Of a stretch of DNA of 64,000 nucleotides, positions 8,571 to 18,928 are shown one piece after another (within the stretch, counting starts at the first letter, position 1; the number at the start of each line of letters is the position of its first letter). The position numbers were made by a program, and so were the translations under genes. The stretch comes from Methylomarinovum caldicuralii (GTDB lineage: Bacteria > Pseudomonadota > Gammaproteobacteria > Methylococcales > Methylothermaceae). A model generated the notes under the pieces. The model was not told the DNA's origin and did no database searches. It saw only the letters and a program-made list of their open reading frames with translations. The DNA lies in contig NZ_AP024714.1 of the NCBI RefSeq assembly GCF_033126985.1, positions 2,496,990 through 2,560,989 of the forward strand, read 5' to 3'.

Positions 8571-10026
8571 CACCCTATTACCCACATCTCTCGCCCCTGT
8601 AGTAAGATATTGATTTCTTTGGATAGGCGTTGACATGAGCTGGGCTGAACAAGAATTTTTTCCCTGGCGCTGGGCGATGCCCGCCTGAACCGGCGGCTGT
8701 GCCGGGTGATAGAAGCGATGGCAAACGATCCGATGGCGAGCGTTCCCAACGTTTGCGGGGGTGGCTGGGCGGAGACCAAGGCGGCCTACCGGCTGCTGGA
8801 CAATGCCAGGCTGGATTTTCGGGAGGTGTTGCGGGCCCACAGTGTGCCGACCCTGGAACGGATCCGGCAGCAGTCGCGGGTGCTGTGCCTGCAGGACACC
8901 ACCGAGCTGGATTATTCCGGGCGGCCGTCGATGGCGGGGTTGGGACGGCTGAATTACGAGCAGCGTCAGGGGTTGTACCTGCATCCGACGCTGGTGATCA
9001 GTGAGGCGGGCGTGGCCCTGGGGGTGACCGACTGCTGGCACTGGGCGCGTTTGCCCAAGGGGGAACCGGACCTGGCCGAAAGCCTGCGTTGGGTGGAAGG
9101 TTATGAGCGGGTGGCCGAGATGGCCGCCCTGGCGCCCGAGACCCGGCTGGTGTATGTCGCCGACCGCGAAGGTGACCTTCGGGCCCTGATCGACCGGGCC
9201 GAACAGCTGGGCTTTGCCGCCGATTACCTGATCCGGGTGCAGCACGACCGTAAGCTCAATGACCCCCTCGATGGCAAACTGCGGGCCGCGGTCGAAGCCC
9301 AGCCGGTGTTGGGGACGATCGCCTTTGACCTGCCGGCCGGCGGCAACCGCCCGGCCCGGCAGGTCACACAAACAATCCGGCTCGCCCGGCTCGAACTGAA
9401 GACCCGAAGCGGCCCGGGTCCCCAAGTCACCGTCATCCTGGCCCGGGAAGAGGCGCCCCCCGAAGGCCAGGAAGCGGTCGAATGGTGCCTGATCACCAAC
9501 GAAGAAATCACCACCCTGGAACAGGCCAGAGCGCGCATCGAATGGTACCGCAAACGGTGGTGGATCGAGGTCTACTTCCGCATCCTCAAAAGCGGCTGCC
9601 GCATCGAAGCCCTGCAACTTCGCACCCGGGAACGCCTGGAACGGGCCCTGGTGCTGTATCTGATCGTCGCCTGGCGCATCCTGATGCTGATGACGCTCGG
9701 GCGGGAACATCCCGAGTGGTGCTGTGAAGTGGTGTTCTCTGTCGAAGAATGGCAGACCGCCTGGGCCATCCACCATCGCACCCCGCCGCCCGCGACGCCG
9801 CCGGATTTGGGCACCATCGTCCGCATCGTGGCCGGCTTTGGCGGCTGGCTGGGGCGCAAGAACGATCCCCCGCCCGGTCCCAAAGCCCTGTGGCAGGGCA
9901 TGACCAAACTGAGCGCCTACGTGGAGGCCGTGACCGCCATCCGGGCGGCCGAGATCAAGTTCCCTCAGAGAAAACGGATAAGACATTGATTCCTATGAGA
10001 AGGGGGAAGATACGGGTAATAGGGTG
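8571..10026 (+). mobile_element. IS4-family insertion sequence, copy 2
   Basis: A 1456-bp element, nearly identical to the copy at 4367-5821 and in the same orientation. The left end is CACCCTATTACCCACATC; the right end differs by two bases in the inner part (GATACGGG instead of GATGTGGG). It is flanked by the direct repeat GCTCCAGAC (8562-8570 and 10027-10035; 9 bp, or 10 if the border is moved by one base). It sits inside bcsAB. The differences between copies are scattered substitutions plus one extra base near the right end. Confidence 0.95.
8635..9989 (+). CDS. IS4-family transposase (Tn5-like), copy 2
   Basis: The main frame is 8706-9989 (427 residues from GTG). It differs by only a few residues from the copy at 4431-5785, for example MANDP for MASDP, and RVQHD changes in the middle. 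All catalytic motifs are present ([35 protein letters not shown]). The upstream ATG at 8635 is again in a different frame. The same T6C3 run (8656-8664) sits at the point where the frames would have to be joined. The shared break means it predates the two insertions or belongs to normal expression. Confidence 0.85.
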
Positions 10027-13000
10027 GCTCCAGACCCCTCATTTTTTTGTCACCCCCGATCCCATTGAGAAAAACCTGGGACTTTTTAACCGCATGCCGT
10101 CGGAAAACGATATGTTTTACGAAGCCATCCAGCCGGGTCTTGATTTCTGGCAGTCTTCCTTTTTCTGCGGCTCGGCGGCAGTGCTGCGACGAGGTGCCCT
10201 TGAGGAGATCGGGGGATTCTCCACCCTGTCGGTGACCGAAGATGCAGCCACCTCCCTCGACCTTCATGCCCGCGGCTGGGATTCCGCATATCTGCTCAAG
10301 CCAATGATTTCCGGCCTGCAGCCGGAAACCTTCACCAGCTTCGTCAGGCAGCGCATGCGTTGGGCCCAAGGGATGGTACAGCTGTTTGTGCTCAAAAACC
10401 CCCTGTTTCTCAAGGGCCTGAAGCTGTGGCAGCGGCTCGGCTACTTTAATTGCATGCTGTTCTGGTTCTTTCCCTTTGCCCGGGTCATTTTTCTGCTGGC
10501 TCCGTTGTTTTACTTGTATTTTGGCCTCCATATCTATGATGCCGGATTGGCACAAATAGCGGCTTATACCATTCCTTACCTGCTAGCATTGATTCTGACG
10601 ACCAATTATCTGTTCGGGCGGGTGCGCTGGTTTTTGCTGTCCGAAATTTATGAAAGCATGCAGTCCCTGTTCACCTTGCAGGCGGTGTTTGAAACCCTCC
10701 GCAATCCTCAGTCACCCCGTTTTGTTGTCACACCCAAAGGTGAGCGACTGCAGACCGATTTCATCTCCCCTCTGGCCCGGCCTTTCTATATTCTCATGTT
10801 TCTGACCGCGGGAGGCATTCTCTCTGGCTGGTGGCGCTGGCAGGCGTTTCCGGATCAGCGGGAGCTGATCCTGATCACTATGTTGTGGGCCATTTTCAAT
10901 TTGCTCATTCTCACCGCCGCTCTGGGGGCGCTTTACGAGCGCAGACAGCGACGACACAGCCCCCGCCTTCCGGCCGACCGGATGTCCGCCACCCTTAATG
11001 TGGGGGGATACAGGATTGCCGCGCAGATTCAGGATTTTTCCATTGGCGGTGCCGCCTTGAAACTCAGCCAGGCGCTTCCCGATGACAGTCGTCGTGGCAC
11101 TTTGGAATTCATTCATCCTGTTCGGAATAAAACAATGCAGCTTCGTGTGGAAATCATCAGCCGCCATCCCGCTTCCAGGCAACCCCTGGCGGGTGTTCAT
11201 TTCTCGCCGCTTTCGCTGCAGGACTATCGTGACGTGGTCCTGCTTGTCCACGGTGACAGCCGCCGCTGGGAGAGGATCCTCCGGCAACGGGATCGGGATG
11301 TGGGCATTCTCAGAGCCTTTCTGACCCTGGTGGCCAACGGGCTGCTGCAGGCATGGGAACACTTAGCCTCCCTGTTGCCGGAAAGGCGGCGGTATCCGCT
11401 TCAAAGGTGGTTGCTCCCCGGGCTGGCGCTGGTGCTGCTGGTGCTGGCTTTCGGGCTCCGGGCTGAAGAGACCGAAGGGCCACAGCCTGTCCACCTGCCG
11501 CTGGCGGAAATGATGGCCAGGCCGGAGCGGGTCGTCCTCCGCAATGTCAGTGACGATTACGTCCTGCATTTCCCGATATCCCCACGCCGACAGGTTCGCT
11601 CAGCCCGGCTGCACCTCGATTTCTTCCATTCTGCCGCCCTGGTGGCATCCAGATCGCAACTGCGGATCAAAATCAACGGGGTCACTGTCAGTCAGTGGCG
11701 TCTGTCCCCCACTAATCCTCACAGGATTGTCGATATACCGATTCCTGCCGAATTACTGGTGAGCGGTTACAACGAATTGCGTTTCATCACCGTCCAGCAT
11801 TACACTGAATCCCAGTGCGAAGACCCCACCAGCCCGGAGTTGTGGACAGAAATCGACACCGTTCACTCCCACCTGGACCTGCTGCAACATCCGCGCCCGA
11901 TTGAGGCAGGCTTGTCCGCTTTGTCAAGGTTAATAGATCCGACACTGCCGGACTATCGCATCCATTTCCTGATCCCCACGGCTGATTTCGACGATGATCA
12001 GTTGGCATGGGGCAGCCTGATTGCACAAGGTATCGCCTTGCGCCGGCGCCATGCCCCGTTCACCCTGGACCTGACTCAAGCAATCGCCCCACCGGCTGTC
12101 GCGCCGGCGGCACAAATTCTGCTGCCAGGTCCGACCGATGGGGACACAGTGTTGATTGGCACCCGGAGGCAATTGCGACCATTGCTGGGAGATGCGCCTC
12201 TGCGGGCCATCCAAGGGGCCTATCTGGGCATTTTCCCCGCCCCCCAACAACCGGAACATTTTGTGCTGGTGATCTCGGGAATCACTCCTGATGAAGTGCA
12301 CCGGGCTGCCGAAGCCTTTTCCCTTTTGAACTTTCCCTTGCCGGATTCGGCGGCCACTTTGATCCGGGAGCCAAACCTCGACCCTGTCAATCCCCATCAA
12401 GGTCTCACGGCAGTGGTGCCGGAAGCAACTTACAGCTTCTCGCAGCTGGGCTTTGCCACCCGGGCAGTCCGCGGCCTCAAACCCAGGCCACTGGAGATAG
12501 AATTCTTCATGCCGGCGGACTGGTATGCGCCGGAGACTGCTGAAGTGATTCTCAAACTGCACCTGTCCTACAGTGCCGGCATGCGGCGCGACTCGCTTCT
12601 GGAAATGCGCATCAACGGGATTTTCGAACGCGCCGTTCCCCTGCCCGCTGAAACAGGCAGCCAATACCAGGACTATTACGTCGCAGTGCCGCTCCGCACC
12701 CTGAAACCCGGCCGCAACCGCATCAGCTTCCTCCCCCGACTGGTGCCTGCGGTCACCGGGGAGTGCCTGTTCTTCCACACCGATCACCTGGCCCTCACCC
12801 TGTACGATGATTCCACCATTGAATTTCCCGCTGTGGACCATTACGCCGAGCTTCCGGATCTGGCCCTGCTGTCCCGTACGGGCTTTCCCTACTTACAGGG
12901 CAGTGGTGCCATGCTGGGAGTCCGGGTCCTGGACGCCAGCCGCGACAGCATCCTCTCGGCCTGGCACCTGATGGGCAGGCTTGCCCGCCTCAACGGCCTG

Positions 13001-13616
13001 CCCCTGACCAAGGCCCGGCTTTCCTTTGCCGCCATCGACGATGCACGCCACCTGTTTGCGGTTGGCCCCCTTGATCACCTGAATCCAGGCTTGTTTAAAA
13101 CCGCACCGGTCAATCCAACAGCTCATTGGAAAACCTGGTTTTACTCTCTGGGACAGGCAACTGCCCGAACCCGGGACTGGAAAGAGCGCTTATGGAGGAA
13201 ACTGTTTACTGAACCCGGCCAAATACCTTTGGAACCACGTCACGCCCGTATTCCGCAGACCGGAGGCATCGGCTCCTGGGCCCTGGGCATGTCTTTTCCC
13301 ACGGAGAAGCAGAGACTGATCACCTTGTTCACTGCAAAGGAACGCCTGTATCCTGCCATGCGCACCCTGACCGGACCTTCCCTCTGGGCCCAGATGCGGG
13401 GCGATCTCATCTTGTGGCGGCCCGATGATAAAACCCTGCATTGGCAAAAAATCAGCCCGACATTCTACATTGGCGACGCCAAACTAAACTCCCGGCTGAT
13501 TTTCCACTTCGCCCGTCATCCCTGGCAATGGCTGACCGCTGTCCTGGTTATGGTACTGCTGCTTTCCTGGATCATCCACCGGTTGCTGCGGCGCTTCAAG
13601 CACCGCCTCCATCCCG

Positions 13617-14642
13617 ATGCCAGAGATTTTACGCCCTAAGGGCATTTTTGCGGCTCTCCTCTGCATCGCCCTGCTGCCGTCCTGCGCTTTTGTGGCTCCG
13701 CTGGAATCCCTTTGGGAAAGCTACAAGACCAGGTTCATCCAGAACGGCCGGGTGGTGGACACCGGCAACCAGGGTGTCACCCACTCTGAGGGACAGGGCT
13801 ATGGCATGTTGCTGGCAGTGGCCGCCGGGGACCGACCCACCTTTGAATCCCTGTGGCAATGGACCCGGGCCAACCTTCAGGTCCGCGGGGATCACCTGTT
13901 CATGTGGCGCCACCGGCCCCACGTACCCCTGAGCCAGGAGGACCCCAACAATGCCACCGACGGCGACCTGCTGATCGCCTGGGCGCTTTTGGAGGCCGCC
14001 GGCCGTTGGAATGAGCCGATATGGGAACGGGAAGCCCGAGCCATCCTGGCAGATTTGAAGCCCAAGATCGTCCGTCGCTGGCACTCTCATACGGTGTTAC
14101 TGCCCGGAGCCTATGGATTTGAGCATCAGGGCCGCCTGACACTCAACCTGTCCTACTGGGTGTTTCCGGCCCTGCGGCGTTTTGCCGCCGCCGATTCCGA
14201 TCCGGTCTGGCGGGAACTGGTCAATGGCGGACTGGCACTGATTAGACAGGCGCGGTTCGGAACCTGGAAACTGCCAAGCGACTGGGTTGAGGCGGCAGAA
14301 ACCCTGCAACCGGACCCCAAGCACCCACCCCGCTTTGGCTATGACGCCGTTCGCATTCCCCTGTATCTGGTTTGGGGCGGTTACCACAATCGCGAACTGC
14401 TCAGTCCCTTTGTGGATTTCTGGAAGGCGTTTGGCGGCTTCCTTCCCCCTTGGCTGGACCTGGAACTCGGTTGCGTGGGAGCCTATCCGGCATCGGGTGG
14501 GACCCGGGCCATTTACAATCTGAGCCGCTTTGCCATCGGCAAAAGCTGGTGGCTGTATCTGCCCAGCCCCACGCCGAAAGACGCCTATTACTCCACCAGT
14601 CTCATCCTCCTGAGCCATCTGGCTGCCCGCAGAATTCCATGA
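13617..14642 (+). CDS. bcsZ: Periplasmic endo-1,4-beta-glucanase BcsZ (GH8)
   Basis: A family 8 glycoside hydrolase of 341 residues that trims nascent cellulose in the periplasm of bcs systems. The catalytic acid lies in HSEGQGYGML (about residue 60) and the base in RFGYDAVRIPLYL (about 240). WQWTRANL and DATDGDLLIAWALLEA-like blocks are also seen. The N-terminus is hydrophobic and ends LLPSC, a plausible lipobox, so it may be a lipoprotein rather than soluble. It overlaps the end of bcsAB by 23 bp and shares ATGA with bcsC, so it was translated with them. The gene itself is intact. Confidence 0.93.
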   Translation: MPEILRPKGIFAALLCIALLPSCAFVAPLESLWESYKTRFIQNGRVVDTGNQGVTHSEGQGYGMLLAVAAGDRPTFESLWQWTRANLQVRGDHLFMWRHRPHVPLSQEDPNNATDGDLLIAWALLEAAGRWNEPIWEREARAILADLKPKIVRRWHSHTVLLPGAYGFEHQGRLTLNLSYWVFPALRRFAAADSDPVWRELVNGGLALIRQARFGTWKLPSDWVEAAETLQPDPKHPPRFGYDAVRIPLYLVWGGYHNRELLSPFVDFWKAFGGFLPPWLDLELGCVGAYPASGGTRAIYNLSRFAIGKSWWLYLPSPTPKDAYYSTSLILLSHLAARRIP

Positions 14643-16996
14643 AGCGCTGGATCACCCTGATTGTGATAATGCTTCCCCTGAGCCTGCCGGCCCAGCCAAG
14701 CGCACCGGATGAACGGATTCTTTGGCAACTGTTTCAGGCGCACAAGCTGGAAACGCTGGCCCGGGTGATTAAAGAATGGCGGCACAACTATCCCAGCTGG
14801 CAACCGCCGCCGCAACTGCTTCAGGAAATGGGCAGGCTGCGGCAACGGCAGGTCTGGCAGAGGCGCCACCGTCGCATTGCTGCGGCCGTCAAAAAACAGG
14901 ATTGGCCTGGCTTGCTGCAACTGGCAAGGCGGTATCCATCCCTTTTCAGCTGTCGGCATCCCGGCCACTTGGAAACCCTGGCATTGGCCTATGGCAAGGC
15001 TGGCGAACTCCAAAGGTCTTTGGACAGCTACCGGCGCTTGCTCGCTTGCCCATCGGTTCAACCTGAAGATCTGTTGCAAAGGGCCCTGTGGCAACTGCCT
15101 CCCCCCGTCTTCGGGCAACTGCTTCACGATGCCCGTGGGAAGCTGAATACAGCCACCTGGAAAAATCTGCACTATCAAAATCAGCGTCGAAGACTGCTGC
15201 AGCTTCATCATGACAAAAACCAGTCACGCCTGCTGAGCGAGACCAAGGAAATTGCAGAAACCATCGTGGCCCGACGCGACCTGGATCTCATCCGGCTATT
15301 GGGATGGGCAGCCTACCGACAGCAAGATTGGCAGGCGGCGGCATTCTGGTTCGAACAGGGTCTTAAACTGGCTCCCAGGGAAGAGGAGCTGGCCTATGGG
15401 CTGTCCTTGACATACCGGCAGCTTGGAGACAACAAGCGTCTGCTGGAATTGGCCAGCCGTTTTGGCCGGGAGTCGGCACGTATCCGCCATCTGACGGGGG
15501 ACCATTTGCTGTTGCAGGCCTGGCAGGCCTATCAGAATGGGGACTACAGCCGCAGCCGCCATCTGGTTCAGCACGCTCTGCCCTGGCTGCAACAAAGTGA
15601 CGAAGCCAGATACTTGTTGGGCTGGATCGAAATGAAAACCGGCAATCCGCAGGCGGCGCTGCAATATTTCCAGCCCCTGTATCAAGACCATCCCGACAGG
15701 GCGGACTATGCCGAGGCCATGATACAGGCCTATTTGGACAGTGGCCTTGAGCCTGCGCACTTGCGGCGATCACCCGTGCTGGACCGGATCATCCGGCGCC
15801 GCAAGGCGGAACTGTACTATGCCCGCAAGCGGTTCCTGCTCGCCCGCCAAACCGATCCCGGAGCAGTGCCACAACTGGAAAATATTGACAGCCCGGGTCT
15901 GGAAACCTCCGCTCTGTACCGGTTTAAATCGGGTGACAAAGGGCTGGACCGCCTGGAAATCCTGATGGTCCCTTTATTTTCGGGCAAATATGTTCACGGC
16001 AGCCAGCGTTTTGGGCTGTCTCTGGGGCGGATCGACCTTGCCAGCGGCGAACTCAACAATGTCTCCCGTCTGGCTGCCAATGCGACCCAGGCACAGCAGC
16101 TTCAAAACGATCCTCCGATCCATGCCCTCCAGGCCGCCTGGCTGGAACTGTCCTACCGCCGGGAAGGCGGTTTCAATCCTTATTTGACCCTGGGCCATAC
16201 TCCCATCAATGATCTCATCACTCCCCGTCCCACCTTGCGCCTGGGTTTACAGGATCACTGGCGGAAACTCAACTGGAATGTAGAGTTGTATTCCCAGCCG
16301 GTTCGGCTCAGCCTGCTTTCCTACACGGGCTGGAAGGCTTTGGGGAAAAAATGGGGGCGGGTATTGCGCAGCGGCATTCAGACCCGCAATATTTTGAATC
16401 TGGGGGAGCACTGGAGCGTTTATCAAAATTTTGATGTCGCTTTTCTGGACGGCCGGCGCACCAAGGACAACTGGGCCATTCAGTACACTATCGCACCCGG
16501 TTACAACATCCGCCTGGCTGGATTCGATTATTTGACCCTTGGCCCCTACTTCGACTTCCAGCATTACGGCAACAACCAGAATCACTTCCGCTTGGGCCAC
16601 GGCGGCTATTTCAGCCCCCAGCGCTTCTATGGCGAGGGCTTGCAGCTGAATCTTCAAACTCAGGAAGGCCGGCGATTTCTGATAGAGGGGCGCATGGCGC
16701 TGGGCATCCAGCACTTTTACGAGGCCACGGCACCGTGGTTTCCCATCGGTTGCCCTTTCGCCCGCTGCGACGGCCGTTACCCATCCAGCCGCACCACCCG
16801 ATTCGCCCCGGATCTGCGTGTCCGCATGGTGGGACAGGTTAATCCGCTGGTGCAGCTGGGGGGCGGCGTTTACGCCCGCAAGAGCGGGGACTTCAGGGAA
16901 GTGGGCGTCGGCCTCTTCATCCGCCTGCTGTTCGAACCCCGGCGGGCGGTCTTCAGCAGCGACCTGCCGGCACTTCTGTTCGGCGCCATCGAATGA
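14639..16996 (+). CDS. bcsC: Cellulose export protein BcsC (TPR plus outer-membrane barrel)
   Basis: A 785-residue protein starting at the ATG of the ATGA overlap with bcsZ (signal peptide to about residue 20, IVIMLPLSLPAQP). Residues about 25-420 are helical repeats of TPR type (LLGWAAYRQQDWQAAAFWFE, ARYLLGWIEMKTGNPQAALQ). These would guide the glucan through the periplasm and bind the peptidoglycan-side machinery. The remaining part from about 440 is the BcsC C-terminal beta-barrel (LGLQDHWRKLNWNVELYSQ, YFSPQRFYGEGL) and ends with an aromatic-rich strand. It is shorter than the roughly 1150-residue enterobacterial form because it has fewer repeats. Confidence 0.9.
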   Translation: MKRWITLIVIMLPLSLPAQPSAPDERILWQLFQAHKLETLARVIKEWRHNYPSWQPPPQLLQEMGRLRQRQVWQRRHRRIAAAVKKQDWPGLLQLARRYPSLFSCRHPGHLETLALAYGKAGELQRSLDSYRRLLACPSVQPEDLLQRALWQLPPPVFGQLLHDARGKLNTATWKNLHYQNQRRRLLQLHHDKNQSRLLSETKEIAETIVARRDLDLIRLLGWAAYRQQDWQAAAFWFEQGLKLAPREEELAYGLSLTYRQLGDNKRLLELASRFGRESARIRHLTGDHLLLQAWQAYQNGDYSRSRHLVQHALPWLQQSDEARYLLGWIEMKTGNPQAALQYFQPLYQDHPDRADYAEAMIQAYLDSGLEPAHLRRSPVLDRIIRRRKAELYYARKRFLLARQTDPGAVPQLENIDSPGLETSALYRFKSGDKGLDRLEILMVPLFSGKYVHGSQRFGLSLGRIDLASGELNNVSRLAANATQAQQLQNDPPIHALQAAWLELSYRREGGFNPYLTLGHTPINDLITPRPTLRLGLQDHWRKLNWNVELYSQPVRLSLLSYTGWKALGKKWGRVLRSGIQTRNILNLGEHWSVYQNFDVAFLDGRRTKDNWAIQYTIAPGYNIRLAGFDYLTLGPYFDFQHYGNNQNHFRLGHGGYFSPQRFYGEGLQLNLQTQEGRRFLIEGRMALGIQHFYEATAPWFPIGCPFARCDGRYPSSRTTRFAPDLRVRMVGQVNPLVQLGGGVYARKSGDFREVGVGLFIRLLFEPRRAVFSSDLPALLFGAIE

Positions 16997-17963
16997 GAAC
17001 TCCCAAACCGGCCAGAAGCAAAGCCAGCGATTCTGGCTCCGGAATGAACAGGTAATGGTTCACCTGACCGGAACAGCGGTCCGCCGAGGCATTGCCACAC
17101 TTCCCCACAGGCGGGGCTTGGAGTGATCTTACAATCAGGTTGCCATCGATGTGGGCATCGTAAAAGGACAACTCCGCCCACGGCGCCAGAATGCTCCCCT
17201 TGACGCCGATATTGTGGATGCTCAGGTCTTGGGCTTCGAAAAAGTTGAACAACACCCGGCGGGTGAGACTGCCGTCGTGTCGGTCGGCCGGATTATCGGG
17301 CACCCGCAACCAGCCACCGTCCACTTTGCGGAAAAAGCCGAAATTGTCCAGCTCCGCCATGATCCCGTCCACATTGATCAACACCGTGGAGGCCAGGGGT
17401 ACATCCAGCCACAGACCATAGGCACCTCCCAACCAGGAGGCATTGATGTCAAATACGTTGAGCCAGGGATCGCTACCGGCAAGATGGAGCGCCCAACCCG
17501 TTCCGGAACCGTCCCGCCAGGCGGAACCGTTGGCTGCCAGCCCGGCCCAGGCGCTGGAACGGTCGTACAGATCCTGGGTCAATGCGGTAAAGTTCAACGG
17601 CGCTCCCGCCACCGGCCGCCCGGTGGGAACGGCGGGATCGTCGGCGTAGAAGCCGACGTGCTGGATGTCAGCGGAACCGCCATAGTAGGCGTTGCCGTGA
17701 TAGACGCGACCGTCGTGGAAGATGAGATCGCCGCCGACCACCAGGGTGGCGGAAAAATTGTCAGAATCGGACAACAATTGTCCGACAGCGTAATGGCTCA
17801 AGGTGGCATCGCCACCGACCGCCACCCGTCCCTCCACATCGGAATACTCCCCGATCATGTCCCCAAGCACTACCAGATTGTAACGGCCGGCGACACCGAG
17901 GGAGATGGCCTGCACCGTCAACGGCAGCAAGAACAACCAAAGCAGGCAGACGATGCGATTCAT
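16953..17963 (-). CDS. PEP-CTERM, choice-of-anchor A family secreted protein
   Basis: A 336-residue exported protein. The ATG at 17963 is chosen because it starts a signal peptide (LLWLFLLPLTVQA) and has a GGTGAT nearby. The upstream in-frame ATG adds 27 polar residues. The body fits the choice-of-anchor A fold (LGVAGRYNLVVLGDM, GRVAVGGDATL, SILAPWAELSFYDAHIDGN). The C-terminus is a PEP-CTERM signal: PEPESLALLLAGLGVL followed by RWRR, the substrate signal for an exosortase. Such proteins are often tied to exopolysaccharide or biofilm matrix. The gene is convergent with bcsC and the 3' ends overlap by 44 bp. No exosortase gene lies in the window. Confidence 0.88.
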   Translation of the reverse strand: MNRIVCLLWLFLLPLTVQAISLGVAGRYNLVVLGDMIGEYSDVEGRVAVGGDATLSHYAVGQLLSDSDNFSATLVVGGDLIFHDGRVYHGNAYYGGSADIQHVGFYADDPAVPTGRPVAGAPLNFTALTQDLYDRSSAWAGLAANGSAWRDGSGTGWALHLAGSDPWLNVFDINASWLGGAYGLWLDVPLASTVLINVDGIMAELDNFGFFRKVDGGWLRVPDNPADRHDGSLTRRVLFNFFEAQDLSIHNIGVKGSILAPWAELSFYDAHIDGNLIVRSLQAPPVGKCGNASADRCSGQVNHYLFIPEPESLALLLAGLGVLIRWRRTEVPAGRC

Positions 17964-17977
17964 AGGATGATCACCCC

Positions 17978-18802
17978 TTACATGTTCGAACTGAGTCCGA
18001 GTTTTCGTTTCAGTGCCAGGGCATTTTTCACCGCATAGGCACATGCGTCGTTGTCAAAAAACAGGCAAACCTTATGCCCTTCTCCATGGACCCAGCGGCG
18101 AACCCGCCCCGCCCACGCCTCCAGCTGCGCCTCGGTATAACAACCATGATAGGCCTGCCGCGCCGGGCCGTGCAGGCGGATATAGATCAGCCTCGCGGTG
18201 ACCACCATCGGAGACTGGTGCCCAGCGAGGTCGAAGAGGCAGAAAGCGGCCTGATACCTTTCCAGCAGCTGATAAATTTCCTGACAGTGCCAACTGGGAT
18301 CGCGGAATTCGAAGGCGTATTCGTACCAGGGCGGCAGCAGGGCGAGGAATTCGGCCAGGCGGCGGGGATTGACATGCCAGCGCGGCGGCAGCTGGAACAG
18401 GATCGGGCCCAGCCTGGCACCGAAGGCGTCGGCCACGTCCAGAAAGGCCTGTAGCGCCGCCTCGCACTGTCTCAGCTTTTTGAGATGGGTGATGAGACGG
18501 CTGGCCTTGACGGCGAACCGGAAGCTTTCCGGCACCTGGGCGCACCACTGCCGTACCGTCTCCACTGAGGGCAGGCGGTAGAAGCTGTTGTTGACCTCGA
18601 CGCAGTCGAAGTCGCGGGCATGCCAAGCCAGCCATTTGGCAGCCGGCAGGTCCTGCGGATAATAACGCCCGCGCCAATGGGGATAATGCCAGCCGGAAGT
18701 GCCGATTCTCAAGGCGTTGCGGCGCTCCGGGACTTCGGGCGCCGGATTGCCGTCGGTTTTTTTGCCGATTTTGAGGAACCTCCGCACTTTTCTTCGCGTC
18801 AC
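17978..18802 (-). CDS. DUF72 (YecE-like) family protein
   Basis: Recognised by LRIGTSGWHYPHWRGRYYP, FDCVEVNNSFYRLPS, FRFAVKASRLITH, PILFQLPPRW and YAFEFRDPSW, the conserved blocks of the DUF72 TIM-barrel family, whose reaction is unknown. The homologous part begins near TTG 18712 (about 244 residues, the usual length). The longer start given here (GTG 18802) adds about 30 polar residues and may not be used. It lies only 14 bp upstream of the PEP-CTERM gene on the same strand, so the two may be cotranscribed. Confidence 0.85.
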   Translation of the reverse strand: MTRRKVRRFLKIGKKTDGNPAPEVPERRNALRIGTSGWHYPHWRGRYYPQDLPAAKWLAWHARDFDCVEVNNSFYRLPSVETVRQWCAQVPESFRFAVKASRLITHLKKLRQCEAALQAFLDVADAFGARLGPILFQLPPRWHVNPRRLAEFLALLPPWYEYAFEFRDPSWHCQEIYQLLERYQAAFCLFDLAGHQSPMVVTARLIYIRLHGPARQAYHGCYTEAQLEAWAGRVRRWVHGEGHKVCLFFDNDACAYAVKNALALKRKLGLSSNM

Positions 18803-18928
18803 AGTAGGACACGAATGCCTTCGTGCCCGCCAGCTCTTTGCCCGCTCTTTCCCTGGTACGGAATCTGCGTCCCGGAAACCGGGACGCGTGCGTCACGTCC
18901 GCTTGTCGTTTGCCTTGAGGAGGATTTC

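Larger units (their letters stand above)
7810..13639 (+). pseudogene. bcsA: Fused cellulose synthase BcsA-BcsB, split by an IS4-type element
   Basis: The halves are 7810-8570 and 10036-13639. Removing the IS and one target copy gives 4365 nt, an exact frame of 1454 codons plus stop. BcsA motifs in order are membrane helices, LIPTYEE, LLDDGAT, LDCDHIP, SVTEDAATSLDLH, QRMRWAQG, further helices and a PilZ c-di-GMP site (RRQRRHSPR, DFSIGGAAL). A helix near residue 725 (PGLALVLLVLAFGLRA) leads, with no stop or start, into the periplasmic BcsB part (AEMMARPERVVLRNV) and a C-terminal anchor helix. The start is TTG at 7810 with AAGGA upstream. The enzyme would polymerise UDP-glucose and pass the glucan through the membrane. 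The insertion lies between the DxD and TED active-site motifs, so no active synthase can be made. Confidence 0.93.

Noticed and set aside
4367..10026. Composite transposon bounded by the two IS4 copies
   Set aside because: Each copy has its own, different target duplication and each restores a gene when removed, so they inserted separately rather than moving the 2.7 kb between them.
18620..18928. Longer prkA start using the upstream open frame
   Set aside because: The additional 103 residues do not resemble PrkA. The ATG at 18929 has a strong ribosome site and gives the normal length.
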